Source: Streptomyces sp. NBC_01445 (lineage in GTDB: Bacteria > Actinomycetota > Actinomycetes > Streptomycetales > Streptomycetaceae). From it: DNA of 64,000 nt. The position numbers were made by a program, and so were the translations under genes. Positions 23,372 through 30,476 of the stretch are shown here, in pieces; within the stretch, counting starts at the first letter, position 1, and each line of letters begins with the position of its first letter. Below the pieces are notes generated by a model. That model was not told where the DNA came from. It saw only the letters and a program-made list of their open reading frames with translations, and made no database searches. The stretch spans positions 2,356,001 through 2,420,000 of the forward strand of contig NZ_CP109485.1 in the NCBI RefSeq assembly GCF_035918235.1, given 5' to 3'.

Positions 23372-24043
23372 GTGACCCAACCCGAAGGCTTCTTGGATCA
23401 CATCCGATTCCCCGAAGTCCACGACCTGCTCCACGCCTACGCCTCAGCCGGATACGTCTTCACAGACACACCGCAAGCGCCGGGCGATGCCCTCCAGTCC
23501 TACATCCGCCAGGCCGTCCGCACCCCCGGCCTGCTGGACACGGTCATCGCCGAGATCGACGACCTGCTGACCGTCGGCCTGTTCAGCGACGAGATCGCTG
23601 ACGAGGTCGACACCCTGCCCCACATCAAGCCGCCTGCCGATCGCACCGTCGAGCAGTGTCTTGCCCTAGCCCGGGACCATCTCGACCGGATCCGGCACGG
23701 CGGTGACTACGAGCATTCAGAGATTCCCCGCACGGACTGGGAGTGGGGCAAGCAGTTCCCCGAACTCCAGGCGCTGCTGGGCGGATATTTCCATCAGGAC
23801 TACTCGCGGTTCTACGCATCCCATCGAGAGGCCCTGGACGACTTCCTCGACGCCAACGGCCCAGAGACAATCGACGAGGCGGCCAAGGAAATCGGCTCCT
23901 TCCTCACCTCGGTCGAGGACGACAGCGAACTCGACCAGGCGGCACAGATCCTGGGACTCCAGGTCTACCCGCCGGAGAACGTCCCTCTGCGCCGCTGGCT
24001 CCAAGACATCCAAGGCATCCTTCAGCACCACCCGCGTCCGTAG
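23372..24043 (+). CDS. Immunity protein with duplicated CdiI-like domain
   Basis: 223 residues from GTG 23372, with AAGGA upstream. Two related all-helical halves are visible: F-P-E-V-H-D-L-L-H-A-Y-A (about 10-105) and F-P-E-L-Q-A-L-L-G-G-Y-F-H-Q-D-Y (about 128-220). The second matches the CdiI-type immunity family (Y-F-H-Q-D-x, acidic patches, and a C-terminal P-L-R-R-W-L). Its position just after the RNase A-like toxin supports the assignment. The duplication may give two binding surfaces or reflect domain capture from another toxin system. Confidence 0.8.
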   Translation: MTQPEGFLDHIRFPEVHDLLHAYASAGYVFTDTPQAPGDALQSYIRQAVRTPGLLDTVIAEIDDLLTVGLFSDEIADEVDTLPHIKPPADRTVEQCLALARDHLDRIRHGGDYEHSEIPRTDWEWGKQFPELQALLGGYFHQDYSRFYASHREALDDFLDANGPETIDEAAKEIGSFLTSVEDDSELDQAAQILGLQVYPPENVPLRRWLQDIQGILQHHPRP

Positions 24044-24137
24044 CCCACCAGACTTAAGGTGCCCTCGCCGCGACAAACCGCGACCTTAGCTCTGGTCTCA
24101 TTCACGTACGCCCCGGACCGTTCACCGACCCGCGAAC

Positions 24138-24359
24138 GCTGCGCACCGCGAAGTCCTGCGCCTGCGTGACGAGTACGGCCCGCCAACCGCAGGGGGCTGG
24201 GCTGAAACGCAGACGGCGACGTATGAGACGGCGTGGCGCGCCTGGCGGAACCTGGCCCGGGACACGCAGGCCGCGGTCACGGAGTACGCGAAGGAGCAGG
24301 GCGTTCCTCGGCATGAAGCCGAGCAGGACGTGAAGACAAAGGCCCGGGGCGGCGCCTGA
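24138..24359 (+). pseudogene. 5'-truncated small hypothetical protein
   Basis: An open frame ending at TGA 24359 encodes a coherent helical peptide (L-R-L-R-D-E-Y-G-P-P-T-A-G-G-W, W-R-A-W-R-N-L-A-R-D, then Y-A-K-E-Q-G-V-P-R-H-E). No ATG, GTG or TTG start exists in frame, so the 5' end has been lost. The family is unknown. Confidence 0.5.
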
Positions 24360-24370
24360 GCTGACGGCAA

Positions 24371-24583
24371 CTACGCCGCGCCGTCCGGCCACGCCTTCAG
24401 CTCGGTCCACGTCTCGTCCGCGGCCTGCTTGGCCAGTGCGATGCGGGCGCCCTGCGTGCTGCCGTAGCTGCCGATCCATGACCGGAACTTCCGCTCCCCA
24501 GTCTCGCGGATGGACCACTCGCCCTGCATGACGACAGCGCCCCCGGTCGTGAGGGTGACGCGGTATCGCTCCGGGTTGGCCAT
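24371..24583 (-). CDS. Small hypothetical protein
   Basis: 70 residues from ATG 24583. It opens M-A-N-P-E-R-Y-R-V and continues with a beta-rich stretch (G-A-V-V-M-Q-G-E-W-S-I) and a helix R-I-A-L-A-K-Q-A-A-D-E-T-W ending A-W-P-D-G-A-A. A degraded copy of its C-terminus lies at 3026-3094, which argues that it is a real family. It starts 13 bases after the stop of the zinc-ribbon gene and is probably in its operon. Confidence 0.7.
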   Translation of the reverse strand: MANPERYRVTLTTGGAVVMQGEWSIRETGERKFRSWIGSYGSTQGARIALAKQAADETWTELKAWPDGAA

Positions 24584-24596
24584 GACCTGCACTCTG

Positions 24597-24935
24597 TCAC
24601 GCCCCCTTCGGTGGGTCGACGAGGACCCGCACGGTGACGCCGGCCTCCTCGGCGGCGTCGCGCAGTACCTCAAGCGTGGCAGCGAGGGGCACGGTCGGGC
24701 GGCGGTGGTCGGCGGTGGCGAGCATGCAGTCCCGGCATAGGTCGAGCCAGCGCCGGCCGTGGCTGGGGGTGTCGATGATGCGGGTGGAGCGGGCTGGGGT
24801 GCCGCAGGCTGCGCAGGGGAGGGGCTCCGGGCCGAGGCGTTCGGTGGCGTCCTGCGCGTTCGCCGGTCGCTGCGGTGCCGGTTTCAGGTCGGCCGGGCCG
24901 AGGGCGAGTGATCGCAGCAGGTCAGTGACGCTCAC
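24597..24935 (-). CDS. Zinc-ribbon hypothetical protein
   Basis: 112 residues from GTG 24935, preceded by AGGAGG seven bases upstream. It has a leading leucine-rich helix, a proline linker, then C-A-A-C-G-T (residues about 43-48) and C-R-D-C-M-L (about 70-75), forming a probable four-cysteine zinc site. A C-terminal helix-strand follows (A-A-T-L-E-V-L-R-D-A). The family is common in Streptomyces beside DUF6233 genes; no function is known. Its leader contains the motif listed at 24948-24992. Confidence 0.7.
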   Translation of the reverse strand: MSVTDLLRSLALGPADLKPAPQRPANAQDATERLGPEPLPCAACGTPARSTRIIDTPSHGRRWLDLCRDCMLATADHRRPTVPLAATLEVLRDAAEEAGVTVRVLVDPPKGA

Positions 24936-24947
24936 GGGTACCTCCTG

Positions 24948-24992
24948 TGACTGAGCGCCGTAGTTGGCGAGTCTGAGCGCCATAGTTGGCGG
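24948..24992. promoter_or_regulatory. Tandem copies of a conserved upstream motif
   Basis: Two adjacent copies of CCAACTAYGGCGCTCAG (read on the minus strand) at about 24948-24970 and 24971-24990, upstream of the zinc-ribbon gene. A third copy lies in the leader of the DUF6233 gene at 25773-25796. Conservation in non-coding DNA before two unrelated small genes, with a ribosome site close by in one case, suggests a shared promoter or operator. Confidence 0.5.
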
Positions 24993-25118
24993 CCGCGACG
25001 GGAGAGACACGCGCCACCGGCGTGCCACATCCGGCGAGGATCGGCCCGAGCAGCGAGCCGATGCCGCTGGCTTACTCGAACCGCGAGAAGCAAGCGACAC
25101 CGCACCTACGCTGCGTCC

Positions 25119-25628
25119 ATGAGACGGCATCTGTGTGTGAACCTGGCCGGGCCGGAGGCTGGGCAGATCGAACGGTGGAGACACGAGTGGGACCCCGTCA
25201 TGGCCAGCGCCATCCCCGCGCACGTGACCGTCACCTACCCGGAAGAGACCGTCGACGAAGCTCTCCTCCTGCAACGGGCTGAACTCTGCCACCACCAGAC
25301 ACCCGCCTTCCAGCTGCGCCTGGGCGAGGTCTTCACGGAAGACGAGGGCCGCGGTGGGGTGTTCGTCGCGGTTGACGACGTGGACCGGGGGTGGGCAGAC
25401 CTGCGCCGAGGCTTGTTGTCCCCTCCTATGACACCGATCAGATTCCCCGCGCATGTCACGATCGCCCATCCACGCACCTGCAGGCGCGGACCACAGTGTT
25501 ATGCCGAGCTGGCCGGACATTGCGCCAGGGGCACGGTCTGGGCGCGGGAACTTCTGTTCACCCAGACGACCGCAAACTCCTTCACCGTCCTTCGACGCTT
25601 CCCCCTGAGCGCGGGCGCGAACGACTGA
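25119..25628 (+). CDS. 2H phosphoesterase (2'-5' RNA ligase-like)
   Basis: 169 residues. The two H-x-T-x motifs of the 2H superfamily are clear: P-A-H-V-T-V-T-Y-P (about 28-36) and P-A-H-V-T-I-A-H-P (about 109-117), separated by the usual ~80 residues. These His residues activate water or the 2'-hydroxyl for cleavage or ligation of 2'-5' or cyclic phosphodiesters. Members act in RNA repair, cyclic phosphate processing or degradation of 2'-5' oligoadenylates. No operon partner is evident, so the substrate is open. Confidence 0.85.
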   Translation: MRRHLCVNLAGPEAGQIERWRHEWDPVMASAIPAHVTVTYPEETVDEALLLQRAELCHHQTPAFQLRLGEVFTEDEGRGGVFVAVDDVDRGWADLRRGLLSPPMTPIRFPAHVTIAHPRTCRRGPQCYAELAGHCARGTVWARELLFTQTTANSFTVLRRFPLSAGAND

Positions 25629-25772
25629 CCAGATCTGAACGCACAACGGACAAGACGCTACGGCCAGCCTCTGAAACGCGCTCGTACTTCCGGCTGAGAA
25701 ACAAGAGCACCTTTGGCTGCTGCCATCAGCCCGCCAAGTACAACGCTCAAACCCCGTCACCTAAAGCACTCA

Positions 25773-25796
25773 CTCTCCAACTACGGCGTTCAGTCA
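25773..25796 (+). promoter_or_regulatory. Third copy of the CAACTACGGCG motif
   Basis: CCAACTACGGCGTTCAGTCA on the plus strand, 52 bases before the DUF6233 start. It matches the minus-strand motif at 24948-24970, including the distal TCAGTCACA, in 19 or 20 positions. Confidence 0.5.
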
Positions 25797-25847
25797 CACC
25801 TCCTGCCCTGCGATGAGTGCGGCGATCGCCGACGTACTATCGAACAC

Positions 25848-26183
25848 ATGAACGATAGCTCGACTCCGCGCCTCGACATGCTGCGCTTCGCCCGCCGCAT
25901 CGCCGTGCAGCAGGTCGAGCAGATCGACCGATGGATCGCCACCGAAGAACGCCGCGAGGTGGAGCACCGCCGCGGCGAGCAGGCCCGACCGCCCGCCCCG
26001 GACTGGCTCATCGAGATGGGCCTCGGCGGACGCGACTCCGTATACGTCCACGCCGGCGACTGTCACATGGCGGGCAAGCGCTCCCGAGGCGTCGACCGGG
26101 AGCAGGCGTTGCGCGCACTGACCGAGGGCATCGCCGCTTGTCCGCACTGCCGGCCGGACACGGAGCTCGGGGTGCTGGAGTGA
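25848..26183 (+). CDS. DUF6233 family protein
   Basis: 111 residues from ATG 25848. An N-terminal helix R-R-I-A-V-Q-Q-V-E-Q-I-D-R-W-I is followed by a charged stretch. The family core follows: P-D-W-L-I-E-M-G-L, V-Y-V-H-A-G-D-C-H-M-A-G-K-R, and the closing A-C-P-H-C-R-P-D-T-E-L-G-V-L. The conserved His and Cys residues suggest a metal site. The function is unknown. A fragment of a second family member lies at 26862-26912. Confidence 0.82.
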   Translation: MNDSSTPRLDMLRFARRIAVQQVEQIDRWIATEERREVEHRRGEQARPPAPDWLIEMGLGGRDSVYVHAGDCHMAGKRSRGVDREQALRALTEGIAACPHCRPDTELGVLE

Positions 26184-26309
26184 GCCGCTTCATGCCGCGT
26201 CTTCAGCCCAGTTCACGACTCGTCCGCAACTTGCTCGGCCGGCGTGAAAGCTCAGCGAACAGGGCGGCACCCCCGAGAAAGGTCCCGCCCTGTTGACCAT
26301 CGTCCGGCG

Positions 26310-26705
26310 TCAGGGAGTCTGGACCACGCTGATGTCACTCACCTTGGCGCAGACCGCGTAAGCCCGGAGCTTTCCGGGTGTGGTGGGGTCGGCGTTGGTG
26401 GCATAGGCCCACCAGGTCTCCCCGCCGATCGGCTTGCTCGCGGAGAGGTTGTACCGCTGGGTGTAGGAGTTTCCCGACGTCACGTTGGCTCCGCCGCCCG
26501 TGAGGATCTCCCCTGCGGGACACTTCGCGATGGCTGCCGCGTTTCCTGCGTAGCCACCGGAGGCCGCAGGGATCGTCACCTCGGCTCCCTCCACGATGTG
26601 CATGGTCGGTGCGGCAGCAGTCGCGGCCGGGGCGACTGCCAGACCGAGCGAGCTAGCCAGGACCGCGACGGCGGCCGCAGTCACCAAAGACTTACGTTTG
26701 GACAC
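26310..26705 (-). CDS. Secreted hypothetical protein
   Basis: 131 residues from GTG 26705, with AAAGGA upstream. Residues 1-~33 are a classical Sec signal peptide (V-S-K-R-K-S, then a hydrophobic alanine-rich core ending A-T-A-A-A). The mature ~98 residues are beta-rich with two Cys (I-A-K-C-P-A-G and A-V-C-A-K-V), a G-G-G-A-N-V-T and an aromatic W-W-A-Y-A-T. This resembles small secreted beta-sandwich proteins of Streptomyces; the function is unknown. Confidence 0.75.
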   Translation of the reverse strand: MSKRKSLVTAAAVAVLASSLGLAVAPAATAAAPTMHIVEGAEVTIPAASGGYAGNAAAIAKCPAGEILTGGGANVTSGNSYTQRYNLSASKPIGGETWWAYATNADPTTPGKLRAYAVCAKVSDISVVQTP

Positions 26706-26861
26706 AGGGTGTCCTTTCACTCGCGCCGAAAGACGGGACTCGCCCCAGATTTTGATCATGGAAATGCGCAGCGCATCGCGACCTCGACCGCGCCGTTGCA
26801 AGATTCACTCGCATGCATCGGACGACGGCATACTCCAGGTCCGGCCCTTGGCCTCGGTGTC

Positions 26862-26912
26862 GACGCGTGCCCCCGCTGCCGACCCGACGTGAGACTCGGC
26901 GTTCTGGACTGA
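26862..26912 (+). pseudogene. C-terminal fragment of a DUF6233 gene
   Basis: Seventeen codons encode D-A-C-P-R-C-R-P-D-V-R-L-G-V-L-D and a stop, matching the end of the intact protein at 25848-26183. The preceding sequence is unrelated. It is a recombination remnant. Confidence 0.7.
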
Positions 26913-27025
26913 GAGAGGCTCGCCCGGCCGGAAGGAAGGGAGGCCGGGCGGGCCTCTGCGGAAATCCTCCGAGGCCGACACGCGTACCGCATGCACGCGC
27001 TGGCCATTCGGGTGACCATGGACGT

Positions 27026-27238
27026 ATGGCGACGGCGCCGATAGTCGTGCACCCGCCGCTCGGCACGGGCGGCCGACGGGTAACCGCGCGCGGACAGATC
27101 CTCGGCCTCGCCTACTCAGATGGGGACGTCATCGAGTTCCTGCGCCGCGCGGGCCTGCCGGACGCGGAGGACCTGCTTGAGGAGCCGTCGTGGGTGAAGT
27201 GGCACGGCGGCCGGGCGCACCACTACGAGGCGGCATAA
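27026..27238 (+). CDS. Small hypothetical protein
   Basis: 70 residues. V-V-H-P-P-L-G-T-G-G-R-R-V-T is followed by G-Q-I-L-G-L-A-Y-S-D-G-D-V-I-E-F-L-R-R-A-G-L and ends W-H-G-G-R. This pattern is frequent in Streptomyces accessory regions near DUF6233 and zinc-ribbon genes. There is no signal peptide or known domain. Confidence 0.7.
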   Translation: MATAPIVVHPPLGTGGRRVTARGQILGLAYSDGDVIEFLRRAGLPDAEDLLEEPSWVKWHGGRAHHYEAA

Positions 27239-27400
27239 CCCGGACAGCAGGAGTCTTCCATCAGCGGGGATTTCGGGCGTCGAGGACGAAGGGTGCCCAA
27301 GCGATTTGCTTGCGGTGCTGACGCTCTTTCCACCAATCCGTGGCCGCCAACGCGCCGCTCAGCACACCACCGGACCCGGGGAGAACGAAGTTCGCGCCGG

Positions 27401-29181
27401 GCCTTGACCCAAGGCCGGGTAGTTAGCGAACTCGCAGGTCATGCAAGGGGTGTTGACGAGTTTCCGATATGGAGCAACGGAGCTCGTTGGTACAGGCAGT
27501 CGTCCAAGACAGCTTGTCCCGCAAGGAGCTCCGTTGCCTTCTCACTGTGTCCTGCCGCCTGCACTGACGGCCATCACCCGAACGGTCACGGTGGCCGCGG
27601 GCCGGTTCGCTCCCGGACATCTGGGGGAACTGACGCCGATCATGCCGTTCGAGCTGGTCGACGCGGTCTTGTCGGAGACCGGGACCGTGCAGCGGCGGTT
27701 GCGTGATCTGCCCTCGCGGGTCGGCGTCTACTTCCTCCTGGCGATGTGCTTGTTCCCCGAGGTCGGCTACCGGCTGGTCTGGGACAAGCTGACCGCCGGC
27801 CTGTCGGGGATGCCGATCGTCTGCCCGAGCACGAAAGCGTTACGTGATCTGCGTCGCCGGCTCGGGAGCGCGCCGGTGCGGGCGTTGTTCGAGGTGCTGG
27901 CCGGGCCGTTGGCCCAGCCAACCACGCCGGGGGTACGGTTCGGCCCGTATCGGACGGTGTCGTTCGACGGCTGCAGCTCGATCAAAGTGCCCGACAGTGA
28001 GCGCAATCGGAGCTGGCTGCGGCGGTGCCCGCACGGCGGTTATCCCCAGGTCGAGCTGGTGACGCTGGTGGAGACCGGTACCCGGGCCGTGGTCGGGGCG
28101 GTCTTCGGCCCTACCCGGGAGGGCGAGACCTCGTACGCCACCAGGTTGTTGCCGCATCTGGTCCCCGAAATGCTGGTCTTGTGGGACCGGGGCTTCGACA
28201 GCAACGACTTCCTCGCCGCCGTGCACGCCACCGGCGCACGGGTCTTGGGCCGCATCAATCAGCGCCGCCGTCCACCGGTTCTGAAGGCACTCGCCGACTC
28301 TTCCTACCTCTCGGTCATCGGCGGCGTCCGGGTACGCATCATCGAGGCCCGAGTGAGCGTCATCTGCACGGACGGCAGCACCTTCGAGGGCTCCTACCGT
28401 CTGGCAACCACGTTGCTGGATGCCCGCCGCTACCCCGCCGACCGCCTCGTGCACCTCTATCACGAGCGTTGGGAGCACGAGAGCGCCTACTACGCGCTCC
28501 GCCACACCATCCTGCACGCACGGGTCCTGCGCTCTCACGATCCGGCCGGCGTCGAGCAGGAGATGTGGGCTCTGCTCACTCTCTACCAGCTTCTGCGCCG
28601 CACCATGGTCGAGGCAGCGGAGTCCAGGCCAGGCACCGACCCAGACCGCTGTGGCTTCACCGTCGCCTTCCAAACCGCTCGCGACCGGCTGGTATGCGCG
28701 GAAGGAGTCTTCGAGCAGGGCATCGGGGAGATCGGCCGACGAGTCCTGTCGGCGCTGTCGCCCGCGCGGCGGTCCCGTGTCAGCACCCGCAAGGTGAAGT
28801 CCCCCATCTCCCGTTACGCGGAAAGGAAACTGGACGGCCGACCCGACGGCAGCAAGGTCGTGACCTCGACGACGATCACTCTCCTGCCGCCCCCACCGCC
28901 ACAGCCCGCACTGCCCGCGACGACCGACCGGGAGAACACCGGCAACCGCATGGCACGTGTCCTGACCATCCTGCAGGCAGAGCCCGAACGGCTGTGGCGA
29001 TCAAGAGAGATCGCCGAGCTCCTCGGCGACGTCACCCTCGTCGCCACCTATCGCCAACTCGCCCGCTGGGCCGAGAGAGGAATGATCAAGAGAGTCCGCA
29101 CGGGCCGCTACGCGGCAATCACGATGCCGCCCCCCTTGCGTGACCAGCGGAAACGCTAACTACCCGGCCTTGGGCCTTGAC
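27401..29181 (+). mobile_element. IS4-family element, second type (element 27409-29173)
   Basis: A 1765-bp element with ends CCAAGGCCGGGTAGTTAGCG and its complement, flanked by the perfect 8-bp duplication gccttgac (27401-27408 and 29174-29181). The ends resemble those of the IS at 4524 and 53825 (CCAATGCCGCGTAGTTAAG), so the two types are related, but the transposases are clearly diverged. Confidence 0.93.
27534..29159 (+). CDS. IS4-family transposase (second type)
   Basis: 541 residues from TTG 27534, with AAGGAG five bases upstream; the longer frame from 27441 has no homology. The layout is the same as the transposase at 4663: P-G-H-L-G-E-L-T near the N-terminus, L-P-S-R-V-G-V-Y-F-L-L-A, D in V-S-F-D-G-C-S-S, D in L-W-D-R-G-F-D-S-N-D, E in Y-H-E-R-W-E-H-E. 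The catalytic triad is complete, and the C-terminal winged-helix-like segment is present. Confidence 0.93.
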   Translation: MPSHCVLPPALTAITRTVTVAAGRFAPGHLGELTPIMPFELVDAVLSETGTVQRRLRDLPSRVGVYFLLAMCLFPEVGYRLVWDKLTAGLSGMPIVCPSTKALRDLRRRLGSAPVRALFEVLAGPLAQPTTPGVRFGPYRTVSFDGCSSIKVPDSERNRSWLRRCPHGGYPQVELVTLVETGTRAVVGAVFGPTREGETSYATRLLPHLVPEMLVLWDRGFDSNDFLAAVHATGARVLGRINQRRRPPVLKALADSSYLSVIGGVRVRIIEARVSVICTDGSTFEGSYRLATTLLDARRYPADRLVHLYHERWEHESAYYALRHTILHARVLRSHDPAGVEQEMWALLTLYQLLRRTMVEAAESRPGTDPDRCGFTVAFQTARDRLVCAEGVFEQGIGEIGRRVLSALSPARRSRVSTRKVKSPISRYAERKLDGRPDGSKVVTSTTITLLPPPPPQPALPATTDRENTGNRMARVLTILQAEPERLWRSREIAELLGDVTLVATYRQLARWAERGMIKRVRTGRYAAITMPPPLRDQRKR

Positions 29182-29237
29182 CCCTCATGTTGGACACACG
29201 AGACACTGGATCCTGAGGATCTGAGAACGGACATCTC

Positions 29238-29543
29238 GTGGTCATGAAGAACTACCCGCCGGAGTTCAAGGCGGACGCGGTCGCGCTGTACGAGTCGCGG
29301 CCCGATGCGACGATCAGGTCGGTCGCCGCCGATCTGGGGATCAACCCGGAGACCCTGCGGAACTGGGTCCGGGCTGCGGGAGCAAGCCGTCCACGGGGAC
29401 GCCGGACGCAGGAACCGGCCCAACCGCCGGCCCCGCTGGAGGCGGAGAACGCGGCTCTGCGGAAGAAGGTCCGCGAGCTCGAGGAGGAACGCGAGATCTT
29501 GCGGAAGGCCGCCAAGTATTTCGCCGGGGAGACGCGCTGGTGA
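29238..29543 (+). CDS. IS3-family transposase OrfA
   Basis: 101 residues: a helix-turn-helix (Y-P-P-E-F-K-A-D-A-V-A-L-Y, then N-P-E-T-L-R-N-W-V-R) and a C-terminal zipper (E-N-A-A-L-R-K-K-V-R-E-L-E-E-E-R-E-I-L). It overlaps orfB by four bases. It is related to the OrfA at 45408-45752. Confidence 0.92.
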   Translation: MVMKNYPPEFKADAVALYESRPDATIRSVAADLGINPETLRNWVRAAGASRPRGRRTQEPAQPPAPLEAENAALRKKVRELEEEREILRKAAKYFAGETRW

Positions 29544-30442
29544 ACCGCTTCCAGTGCGTCGCCGACCATCAGCGCCGCTACGGCGTGAAGCGGCTCTGCA
29601 GCATCCTCGGCATCAGCCGCTCGAGCTTCTACTACTGGCGCCGGACAGCCGCGGACCGGGCCGCCCGGCAGGCGGCCGACGCGAAGTTGGCCGCCCGGAT
29701 ACGGGCGGTGCACCAGGAATCGGACGGCACCTACGGAGCCCCAAGAATCACCGCCGAGCTCCGCGAGACGAGCGGAGAGGCGGTCAACCACAAGCGGGTC
29801 GCCCGGATCATGCGGGCGTCCGGGATCGAAGGGGTTCGGTTGCGCCGCCGGCACCGCACCACCGTCCCCGATCCGGCTGCGGCCAAGGCTCCGGACCTGA
29901 TCGGCCGCGACTTCACCGCGGGCAAGCCGAACACGAAGTACGTCGGCGACATCACCTACCTGCCCATCGACGGCGGGAAGTCCTGCTACCTGGCGACCGT
30001 CATCGACCTCGCTTCGCGCCGTCTGGCCGGCTGGGCGATCGCCGACCACATGCGCGCGGATCTCGTGACCGACGCCCTGGCCGCGGCGATCCGCACCCGC
30101 GGCAGCCTCGCCGGATCGATCATGCACACCGACCACGGAGCCCAGTACACGAGCAGGGCCTTCGCTGAAGCCTGCAGGTCAGCAGGGGTTCGGCGAAGCA
30201 TGAGCTCGGTCGGGTCCAGCGCGGACAACGCACTCGCCGAGTCCTTCAACGCGACCTTTAAACGCGAGACCCTGCAGGGACGAAAGAGCTGGCCAGGCGA
30301 GCGCGAAGCCCGACTCGACGCCTTCAGATGGCTCCACCGCTACAACACCCGGCGCCGACACTCCCGCCTCGGACAGCGATCACCGATCGCCTTCGAGGAC
30401 GCCTTCCACCTCACACCAACTACGCTGGCACCAGCCGCATAA
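29540..30442 (+). CDS. IS3-family transposase OrfB
   Basis: 300 residues. An N-terminal helix-turn-helix segment (R-S-S-F-Y-Y-W) and G-T-Y-G-A-P-R-I are followed by the rve-type DDE core: D in Y-V-G-D-I-T-Y-L-P, D in H-T-D-H-G-A-Q-Y, and E in A-L-A-E-S-F-N-A. The triad and spacing are complete, so the enzyme should be active although its left terminal repeat is split. Confidence 0.93.
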   Translation: MNRFQCVADHQRRYGVKRLCSILGISRSSFYYWRRTAADRAARQAADAKLAARIRAVHQESDGTYGAPRITAELRETSGEAVNHKRVARIMRASGIEGVRLRRRHRTTVPDPAAAKAPDLIGRDFTAGKPNTKYVGDITYLPIDGGKSCYLATVIDLASRRLAGWAIADHMRADLVTDALAAAIRTRGSLAGSIMHTDHGAQYTSRAFAEACRSAGVRRSMSSVGSSADNALAESFNATFKRETLQGRKSWPGEREARLDAFRWLHRYNTRRRHSRLGQRSPIAFEDAFHLTPTTLAPAA

Positions 30443-30476
30443 CCCGTGTTCAGAATTCAGGGTCAAGGCCCAACTC

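Larger units (their letters stand above)
27399..30471 (+). mobile_element. IS3-family element, split by an IS4-type element in its left terminal repeat
   Basis: The right end (30471 inward) reads GGGCCTTGACCC on the minus strand. The left end shows the same sequence split by the IS4-type insertion: GGGCCTTGAC at 27399-27408, continuing after the insertion as GCCTTGACCCC at 29174 onward. Both ends then share a T-G-n-A-C-A-C segment. Without the insertion the IS3 would be about 1.3 kb. I find no target duplication outside the repeats. OrfA and OrfB are intact. Confidence 0.8.
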
